Both the position numbers and the translations under genes were made by a program. Source: TMED108 sp036166415 (lineage in GTDB: Bacteria; Fidelibacterota; Marinisomatia; Marinisomatales; TCS55). Taken from it: DNA of 10,066 nt. Numbering within the stretch: position 1 is the stretch's first letter; every line of letters starts with the position of its first letter. The notes under the pieces were generated by a model. It ran no database searches, was not told the DNA's origin, and saw nothing but the letters and a program-made list of their open reading frames with translations. Where the stretch lies: positions 1 through 10,066 of the forward strand of contig JAYZHP010000039.1 of assembly GCA_036166415.1 (NCBI GenBank). Direction: 5' to 3'. This document shows positions 1 to 5,104 of this stretch, one piece after another.

Positions 1-140
1 GGAGCCACTAGACCATTAATCTTTAACATTTCACTCTTTCCATTATTATTAAAATCAAATGTTCCAATAACATGGAGATCCTCTGCAACAATAGATGCAG
101 TAAGACCAAAATAAAGCACCATGAGCCTACTATAACTCAA
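1..140 (-). CDS. Exported protein with FG-GAP/VCBS-like repeat, N-terminal fragment
   Basis: Partial gene reading off the left edge; 46 codons plus two bases are visible. I start it at the TTG at 140-138 because a GGAGGA ribosome site lies five or six bases upstream. An in-frame ATG at 122-120 is the alternative but has no such site. The N-terminus has a positive residue (R5), a hydrophobic run (about residues 6-18) and a small-residue end (ASIVA), which suits a signal peptide cleaved near residue 19. Next comes VIGTFDFNNNGKSEMLKI. Its DFNNNGKSE stretch matches the Asp/Asn-Gly calcium loop of FG-GAP and VCBS propeller repeats. Such proteins are usually secreted or surface-exposed adhesion or binding proteins. 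The repeat count, length and ligand are outside the window. It is divergent from the plus-strand block. Confidence 0.65.
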   Translation of the reverse strand, partial: MSYSRLMVLYFGLTASIVAEDLHVIGTFDFNNNGKSEMLKINGLVA

Positions 141-144
141 TATA

Positions 145-150
145 TCCTCC
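145..150 (-). promoter_or_regulatory. Strong ribosome binding site for the TTG-started fragment
   Basis: The minus strand reads GGAGGATATATTG, a near-perfect Shine-Dalgarno core spaced five to six bases from the TTG at 140. It decides the start of the left-edge gene, because the downstream in-frame ATG at 122 has nothing comparable. Confidence 0.6.
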
Positions 151-166
151 AGCACGTATATGTGCT
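151..166. promoter_or_regulatory. 16-bp near-palindrome abutting the ribosome site
   Basis: The sequence AGCACGTATATGTGCT has 5-bp inverted arms (AGCAC/GTGCT) around a nearly symmetric centre. It directly adjoins the Shine-Dalgarno site of the minus-strand gene at 140. It could be a dimeric regulator's operator or, as RNA, a small hairpin beside the ribosome site. Only one copy was seen and no known regulator consensus was matched, so the role is inference. Confidence 0.3.
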
Positions 167-340
167 AATTTAAATGTACTAATCTTGTAAATAATAAATA
201 CCCTTACCATGAGATACAATCAAATATAGGTTCTCATCCTCGAATATATCAAGAAAAAGCCCACAAACTAATTTATTGAAAGAATAACAATAATCTTTCG
301 ATTTATGAAGCATACTGAATAAATTGGCTGCGCATTGTTT

Positions 341-346
341 TATACT
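341..346 (+). promoter_or_regulatory. Possible -10 element (TATACT) for the envelope block
   Basis: TATACT matches five of six bases of the TATAAT consensus and lies 11 bases before the ATG at 358. No good -35 box sits at the right distance; TTGGCT at 324 is too close. If real, transcription would start near 352-354 and the mRNA would be almost leaderless, which would fit the absence of a Shine-Dalgarno site before this gene. Confidence 0.25.
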
Positions 347-357
347 TATTTCAATTG

Positions 358-1272
358 ATGAAAAGAATATTAATTATTAGTCAGCTTCTATTTACCCTTG
401 GGTATTCACAGGGAGATATGTATCCGGTAGAAACCTCATATGGTGGTGGCATTGGTTTTGGGAATATGTATATGATCTTAAATGATGTTCCTGGCAGTAC
501 AGTAATGGATAGTATGGGTTTTGATGTAGACCAACTACAGACAAGGCCTCTGGTATTTTATGGAGGAGAAGGTTTTGCTCAAATGACTGGACCGTGGCGA
601 TTAGGAGGATATGCGGGAATTGGTTCAGCGCAGGTCAGCAACGTATACACAATAGTACCATTTGCAAACAGAGATGGCAATCCCAGATATCAGGATACAG
701 GAGCAGGAGCCAATAGCGACCTGCTTTATACATATAGAGATGAAAAAGATAATTCAGTATCTGTTAAAGGAAGATTAAATATACTACTTGGAGCAATGAC
801 CGCTGAATATGTCTTCCCGGTATATCGCGACCTTGAGGTTATGGCTGGTGCACTTATGGGCTTAGGTAGTTATACCTTATCTGTCGACACACAGATGGGC
901 AATGCTACATGGTCTAATCTTGGACGAAGTATGTATGGCTATATAAAAGGTGATAGCGTTATGGTTGAGCTCGATGCAAATGGGGGGACGTTTGATGATG
1001 CAGCGGCTAATTTGAATAGTGGTGGCGTGCAACCAATCAGAGTGAGCGAGTCAATGACAGAAATAAGCGCCCTATTTTTTAATTTCCAGCCTTACGTAGC
1101 AGTTAAGTGGCAGTTCCTAGATAGAATGGGTTTACGAATAAGCGCAGGGTTCAACAATGGCACTATTGGTGCGGGTGGATGGAAGCTCAATGGGCACATG
1201 CCTATCAGTGATTCTCCCGAATCATCCATAAGCGGACTCACAGTTCGTACTGTAATTTATTTTGGCTTATAA
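358..1272 (+). CDS. Unrecognised exported protein, probable outer-membrane beta-barrel
   Basis: A 304-residue protein that I do not recognise by family. It opens with MKR and a hydrophobic stretch, with likely signal cleavage near residue 18 (GYSQ). The remainder has no further membrane helix. It is rich in glycine and aromatic residues, with alternating strand-like segments such as LGGYAGIG, MAGALMGLGSY and LRISAGF, and it ends in an aromatic, hydrophobic strand (RTVIYFGL). That layout is typical of outer-membrane beta-barrels or exported beta proteins. I chose the ATG at 358; a TTG directly before it (355) is in frame and would add one residue. Neither has a visible ribosome site. Its last 11 bases overlap the start of the S41 protease gene, so the two are probably co-transcribed and translationally coupled. 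Export is likely, the barrel assignment is moderate, and the function is unknown. Confidence 0.75.
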   Translation: MKRILIISQLLFTLGYSQGDMYPVETSYGGGIGFGNMYMILNDVPGSTVMDSMGFDVDQLQTRPLVFYGGEGFAQMTGPWRLGGYAGIGSAQVSNVYTIVPFANRDGNPRYQDTGAGANSDLLYTYRDEKDNSVSVKGRLNILLGAMTAEYVFPVYRDLEVMAGALMGLGSYTLSVDTQMGNATWSNLGRSMYGYIKGDSVMVELDANGGTFDDAAANLNSGGVQPIRVSESMTEISALFFNFQPYVAVKWQFLDRMGLRISAGFNNGTIGAGGWKLNGHMPISDSPESSISGLTVRTVIYFGL

Positions 1273-2893
1273 AAACACACCCTTCTTTATTAAACGATTT
1301 TGGGGTTTATCATTATTGATATTTGCCTCCGTGATGATCATAATGCCAATCACGCAAAAACTATATTCTAATCAAACGAATCCCTACGCAATCATTGAGA
1401 AAAAATTCAAGGTAATGAATCAAATCTTATATTATGTCAATCAACTCTACTATGAAGACGTTGATATGGAGGCATTAATGGACGGGGCCTTTAAAGGAAT
1501 CATGGATGAACTAGATCCCCATTCTATTTTTATTTCAGCCAAGGATCAAGAAAATATTGATGAGCTTTTCCGCGGAGAATTTCAAGGCATAGGAATCGAA
1601 TTTGATATATTAAATAATTATATCACTGTTATTTCGCCAGTAGTAGGGGGCCCATCCGAAAAGGCTGGATTACTTGCTGGTGATTGGATAATCAATATTG
1701 ATGGAAAAAGCGCTAAGGGTGTAGATAGAGAGGATGTGTATAAGAAACTTCGCGGAAAGAAAGGCACCAGAGTGGATTTAACAATTGGTAGGTACGGGGT
1801 AGAGCCCTTTGATGTTACAATTATTCGAGATGATATTCCTTTATTTAGTGTTAGGGCTACCTCTATGTTGGATAACGAAACCGGCTATATCTGGTTAACA
1901 CGGTTTTCAACAAAGTCTGGTCCCGAAGTAAAACAATCATTAGACATGTTAATGGATAAAGGAATGAAAAGATTGGTATTGGATTTACGCAACAACAGCG
2001 GCGGCATACTAGAACAAGCTGCCGAAGTTGCCAATATCTTTATATCTAAGAAAGACACCCTCGTTTACACTAAAGGCAAAAATAAGCAAGCATCGCAAGC
2101 ATTTGTTGCCTCACCAACAAAAGGGAATAGTAGCTTCCCATTAATTGTGCTAATCAATAGGGGCTCAGCCAGCGCCAGCGAAATAGTGGCAGGCGCCGTA
2201 CAAGACCTTGATAGGGGTCTTGTTATAGGTGAAACAAGTTTTGGAAAAGGCCTTGTACAAAGACAAGCCGGCCTAAGCGATGGATCGGCGATTAGAGTAA
2301 CCATTGCCCAGTATTATACTCCCAGCGGACGCCTAATTCAACGGCCCTTCGATAAAGAGAATCAAGATAACTATTATTCTGAATTGTACGAGGATGACCG
2401 AGAAGCTAAAATAGATTCATTAAAAAAATTAAAACCACCATTTAAAACGCGAGGTGGGCGTATTGTATATGGAGGCGGAGGGGTTACCCCCGATATATAT
2501 ATACCTTTTAATATGAAATTAAATAGTGCTACGCGCCAAATTATGAGCCATCCGAATAGATTAATGTTTAATTGGAGCACCAACTATATTAACAACCAAG
2601 AGGAAGAGCTGCTTTCTTCATATGTTAATTTTCAGTCTTCATGGTCTGTTTCTGATGACGATTTTAATAGTTTTCTTAACTATGCAAAGAGCCAGGATAA
2701 AAAAATTAAGATAGATGAGGCGTTATCGGATAAAAAATATTTAAAAACTATGCTCAAATCTGAAATAGCTGGAGCAAAATGGGGAATAAACGAGCTTTGG
2801 GGTGTGCGCGTTAATGCAGATAATCAATTAATAGAATCTTTAAAACATTTTGACAAAGCAAGCTCATTTCTTGACAATTACAGTTATAATTAG
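1262..2893 (+). CDS. ctpA: Carboxy-terminal processing protease, S41 family (CtpA/Tsp-like)
   Basis: A 543-residue serine protease that cleaves envelope proteins from the C-terminus. One N-terminal hydrophobic segment (about 13-31, preceded by KR) acts as an export signal or anchor, placing the enzyme in the periplasm. An S41 N-terminal helical region (about 45-100) is followed by a PDZ domain (about 105-185, around GIGIEFDILNNYITVISP) that reads substrate tails. The catalytic core follows: GSASASE carries the nucleophile Ser304 and GETSFGKGLVQ carries Lys329 and Gln333. The 25-residue Ser-Lys and 4-residue Lys-Gln spacings match E. coli Tsp (S430, K455, Q459), so the site is intact. A C-terminal extension of roughly 130 residues follows GGGGVTPDIY; its role is unclear. 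The TTG at 1262 keeps the whole signal segment. Starts near residues 25-29 would remove it. No Shine-Dalgarno site is seen, so coupling to the upstream gene is likely. Confidence 0.93.
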   Translation: MAYKNTPFFIKRFWGLSLLIFASVMIIMPITQKLYSNQTNPYAIIEKKFKVMNQILYYVNQLYYEDVDMEALMDGAFKGIMDELDPHSIFISAKDQENIDELFRGEFQGIGIEFDILNNYITVISPVVGGPSEKAGLLAGDWIINIDGKSAKGVDREDVYKKLRGKKGTRVDLTIGRYGVEPFDVTIIRDDIPLFSVRATSMLDNETGYIWLTRFSTKSGPEVKQSLDMLMDKGMKRLVLDLRNNSGGILEQAAEVANIFISKKDTLVYTKGKNKQASQAFVASPTKGNSSFPLIVLINRGSASASEIVAGAVQDLDRGLVIGETSFGKGLVQRQAGLSDGSAIRVTIAQYYTPSGRLIQRPFDKENQDNYYSELYEDDREAKIDSLKKLKPPFKTRGGRIVYGGGGVTPDIYIPFNMKLNSATRQIMSHPNRLMFNWSTNYINNQEEELLSSYVNFQSSWSVSDDDFNSFLNYAKSQDKKIKIDEALSDKKYLKTMLKSEIAGAKWGINELWGVRVNADNQLIESLKHFDKASSFLDNYSYN

Positions 2894-2938
2894 GCAGTAA
2901 TAAAAACTTGCAAAACTAGGGACAATCGAAATAACTTT

Positions 2939-2944
2939 TATGAT
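2939..2944 (+). promoter_or_regulatory. Possible -10 element (TATGAT) ahead of exbB
   Basis: The 143-bp gap between the protease and exbB has room for a promoter. TATGAT matches five of six consensus bases, but no -35 box lies at standard spacing: GGGACA at 2919 is only 14 bases away. It would give an untranslated leader of about 85 bases. No convincing terminator hairpin with a T-run was found in the gap, so readthrough from the protease gene is also possible. Confidence 0.2.
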
Positions 2945-3025
2945 TAGTCTATCACACTACCGTCTAATATCAATTGTAAATAAGATTTTAGCTTAGTAAA
3001 TCAACAGAATTAGAACTAAAACTAC

Positions 3026-3030
3026 GGAGG
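3026..3030 (+). promoter_or_regulatory. Strong ribosome binding site for exbB
   Basis: GGAGG sits six bases before the ATG at 3037. It is the clearest ribosome site on the plus strand of this window and fixes the exbB start. The three genes that follow lack comparable sites. Confidence 0.75.
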
Positions 3031-3036
3031 TTAAGT

Positions 3037-3645
3037 ATGGTTCAGTATTTTATAGATGGGGGCGCATTTATGTGGCCAATATTATTTTCTCTTTTATTTG
3101 GTCTGGCGTTTGCATTTGAGCGTGCGTATTCACTCGTTTTATCTTCAATAGATTCAAATAAATTTTATGATGATGTTTCTTCATCAATGGCTAGCGGAAA
3201 ACTTCAAGAAGCAGTAGATCTTTGCAGTGAAACCCGTGGACCTGTTGCAGGAGTATTTTATGCTGCTTTATCAAGGTATGACCGTGGACTTGAAGAGGTT
3301 GAAAAAGCAATGGAAAATGCAGGATCCTTGGAAATGGCATTCCTTGAAAAAAATATGATTTGGTTAAATACCGTAATCACCGTTGCCCCAATGATTGGGT
3401 TTACGGGGACCGTTGTTGGTATGATATCTGCATTTGATGCTATTAAGGCTGCAAATGATATTTCACCGGCAGTTGTTGCTGGAGGTATTTCACAGGCGCT
3501 TCTTACCACAGCATTTGGTTTGATAGTTGCTATGATCATTCAATTTTTCCAAAACTTTTTTGTATCACGCATCGATCAGCTTATTCTTGATATGGAAGAA
3601 AATTCAGTAAAATTATTGGATTCTTTACATACTAAGAAAAAATAA
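3037..3645 (+). CDS. exbB: MotA/TolQ/ExbB family proton channel subunit
   Basis: A 202-residue inner-membrane protein. With ExbD it forms the proton-driven motor that energises TonB. Three membrane helices are visible: about 10-30, 108-132 and 148-172. A cytoplasmic region lies between the first two, and a short charged cytoplasmic tail ends in KKK. The family signature is clear in the second and third helices, GFTGTVVGMISAF and GGISQALLTTAFGL. Thr125 and Thr158 align with pore residues T148 and T181 of E. coli ExbB. Gln153 occupies the position of E. coli Glu176 and comes from a CAG codon. The length is at the short end for ExbB. It is the first gene of the exbB-exbD-exbD-tonB run, which favours ExbB over TolQ (no tolA, tolB or pal follows) or MotA (no flagellar neighbours). 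Confidence 0.9.
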   Translation: MVQYFIDGGAFMWPILFSLLFGLAFAFERAYSLVLSSIDSNKFYDDVSSSMASGKLQEAVDLCSETRGPVAGVFYAALSRYDRGLEEVEKAMENAGSLEMAFLEKNMIWLNTVITVAPMIGFTGTVVGMISAFDAIKAANDISPAVVAGGISQALLTTAFGLIVAMIIQFFQNFFVSRIDQLILDMEENSVKLLDSLHTKKK

Positions 3646-3659
3646 TTGATCCCCAATTA
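3643..3659 (+). repeat. Small inverted repeat at the exbB stop codon
   Basis: TAATTG and CAATTA form 6-bp arms around a five-base loop (ATCCC), starting at the exbB stop codon and ending 11 bases before the first exbD. The stem is A/T-rich and would be weak. It might slightly uncouple exbB from exbD expression, or it may be chance in AT-rich DNA. It has no adjoining T-run, so it is not called a terminator. Confidence 0.2.
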
Positions 3660-3670
3660 ATTAATTTATA

Positions 3671-4069
3671 ATGGCTAAACAAAAAAGAAGATTCAAAGGT
3701 GGTGAAATACCAACATCATCTATGGCGGATATTGCCTTTCTACTCCTTATATTTTTTCTTGTAACAACAACAATTGATATGGATAAGGGTTTAGGGATGG
3801 TTTTGCCTGCTGAGGGAGAAGAAATCGAAATAAATAAGAAAAATATTCTTAATTGTTTGATTAATTCAACTGGTAATGTTCTTTTAGGTGGTGAGGCAGT
3901 TGATATTAGAAATTTGGCAAAAACAGTTCGTCAGAAAATTGCACAAAATGATAAACTTGTTATTTCAGTTAAAGCGCACAGTGCTTCTAGATACGAAGAT
4001 TATGTTCGCGTAATTGATCAACTTAAACAAGCCAATGCTACTAGAATTTCAATCGCGGAATCAGATTAA
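3671..4069 (+). CDS. exbD: ExbD family energiser subunit, first copy
   Basis: A 132-residue biopolymer transport protein. It has a short basic cytoplasmic N-terminus (KQKRRFKGG), one membrane helix (about 19-37) and a periplasmic domain of roughly 95 residues. The signature EIPTSSMADIAFLLLIFF contains Asp20, which aligns with the essential membrane aspartate of E. coli ExbD (D25). That residue is protonated during the motor cycle inside the ExbB ring. It follows exbB after 25 bases with no Shine-Dalgarno site. Its stop codon shares a base with the next gene's start. It probably forms ExbD dimers, or a heterodimer with the second copy. The family call is secure; which transporters it serves is unknown. 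Confidence 0.9.
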   Translation: MAKQKRRFKGGEIPTSSMADIAFLLLIFFLVTTTIDMDKGLGMVLPAEGEEIEINKKNILNCLINSTGNVLLGGEAVDIRNLAKTVRQKIAQNDKLVISVKAHSASRYEDYVRVIDQLKQANATRISIAESD

Positions 4070-4479
4070 TGAAAATACAAAGAAAAACACAGCTCGATTC
4101 TGAAATACCAACCGCATCTATGCCGGATATTATATTTATGCTGTTAATATTTTTTATGGTAACAACTGTATTGAGGGAATATTCTGGACTACCTATTTCT
4201 CTACCAAAAGCAAAACGCATTGAAAAGCTTAAGTCCAAACGACATACTTCACACATTTGGGTATCAAAAGAAGGGCTAGTATCAATTGAAGATAAGCTAT
4301 ATTCTGCTGATGGTGTTCGACATGTTATGTATGAAAAAAGAGTGTCAGATCCACAGCTTGTAGTGTCCTTAAAAGCCGATGAGCGTTCCAAAATGGGCTT
4401 GATAAGCGATATACACACGGAGCTTAGAAAAGCCGATGCATTAAAGTTAAACTACTCATCTAAAACGGCTGTAGATTAA
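4069..4479 (+). CDS. exbD: ExbD family energiser subunit, second copy
   Basis: A 136-residue paralogue of the preceding gene. The start overlaps the upstream stop by one base (TAATG), a sign of translational coupling. The layout is the same: basic N-terminus, membrane helix about 19-36 in EIPTASMPDIIFMLLIFF with the key aspartate again at residue 20, then a periplasmic domain. The membrane signature is nearly identical in both copies, but the periplasmic halves are strongly diverged; this one is more basic near the membrane (PKAKRIEKLKSKRH). Tandem exbD genes between exbB and tonB are a recurring arrangement in Bacteroidota and relatives. Fixed heterodimers, or two alternative motors with different partners, are both possible. 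Confidence 0.9.
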   Translation: MKIQRKTQLDSEIPTASMPDIIFMLLIFFMVTTVLREYSGLPISLPKAKRIEKLKSKRHTSHIWVSKEGLVSIEDKLYSADGVRHVMYEKRVSDPQLVVSLKADERSKMGLISDIHTELRKADALKLNYSSKTAVD

Positions 4480-4480
4480 T

Positions 4481-5104
4481 ATGTACAAAGAACAATCTGC
4501 AGCTCTCAAAATAAATTATCCGATTATTTTTCGAGTGTCAGGCCTAGTTGGTATTTTATTAACAATATTATCCTTTTTAACATTTCCACGATTTACAAAT
4601 AAGATGGAACTAGATGAAGAAATCCAAATTGTTATTGAACAAATTGATATACCCCAGACAGAACAATTTGATAGACCGCCACCCCCAGCAAGACCCTCTG
4701 TTCCTGTAGAATCTGAAAGCGAAGATGTCGCAGATGATGTAACGCTTGATGAGTTTAATTTAGACGATTTTGATGCTTGGGATGCCCCACCACCACCACC
4801 TGAAGGCCCTAAGGTAAAGTTTATTCCTTACGATGACCCACCAGTTCCACTAACACCCATTAGGCCAAAATATCCTGAAATTGCCCAAGAAGCAGGCATT
4901 GAAGGTACTGTTGTAGTTCAGGTTTTTGTGGATGCCAAAGGCAGGGTTAAAGAGACCGTTATTTTAAAAGGGATACCTAACACCGGCCTTGATGAAGCTG
5001 CTTCAGATGCAATAAGAAATGTACGATTTAGACCTGCTAAACAACGCGAAAGAGCGGTTGGGGTTTGGATATCAATCCCAGTTAATTTCAGACTTAAGAG
5101 CTAG
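4481..5104 (+). CDS. tonB: TonB energy transducer
   Basis: A 207-residue protein that spans the periplasm and passes energy from the ExbB/ExbD motor to TonB-dependent outer-membrane transporters. One N-terminal membrane helix lies at about 13-35. A short linker follows with two proline clusters (PPPPARP near 66-72, PPPPP near 103-107) flanking a strongly acidic stretch (about 77-101). The C-terminal TonB domain covers about 123-205, with RPKYPEIAQEAGIEGTVVV and the VRFRPA and VNFRL strands that contact the TonB box. The protein contains no histidine, so the membrane His20 of E. coli TonB has no equivalent. The linker is short compared with E. coli and may suit a thin periplasm or partial extension. 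It begins two bases after the second exbD, and its stop overlaps the stop of the convergent cyclase gene. Confidence 0.92.
   Translation: MYKEQSAALKINYPIIFRVSGLVGILLTILSFLTFPRFTNKMELDEEIQIVIEQIDIPQTEQFDRPPPPARPSVPVESESEDVADDVTLDEFNLDDFDAWDAPPPPPEGPKVKFIPYDDPPVPLTPIRPKYPEIAQEAGIEGTVVVQVFVDAKGRVKETVILKGIPNTGLDEAASDAIRNVRFRPAKQRERAVGVWISIPVNFRLKS

Noticed and set aside
278..299. Inverted repeat GAAAGA/TCTTTC in the divergent intergenic region
   Set aside because: Six-base arms around a ten-base spacer with no supporting context; expected by chance at this base composition.
179..313. Minus-strand open frame of 44 codons from ATG at 313 (ending YYLQD) just before the left-edge gene
   Set aside because: It has no ribosome site, an odd Cys/Tyr-rich composition and no recognised motif, and it overlaps the region expected to hold promoters. 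A frame this short is likely by chance in AT-rich DNA.
2065..2583. Two minus-strand open frames opposite the S41 protease catalytic region
   Set aside because: They are antisense shadows of a well-supported protease whose catalytic residues are encoded on the plus strand.
2943..2968. Inverted repeat ATTAG/CTAAT after the protease gene as a terminator
   Set aside because: The arms are only five A/T-rich pairs around a 16-base loop, with no following T-run; too weak to call.
4041..4418. Minus-strand open frame of 125 codons opposite the second exbD
   Set aside because: It lies antisense to a clear ExbD gene with intact motifs; its translation shows no domain and no ribosome site.
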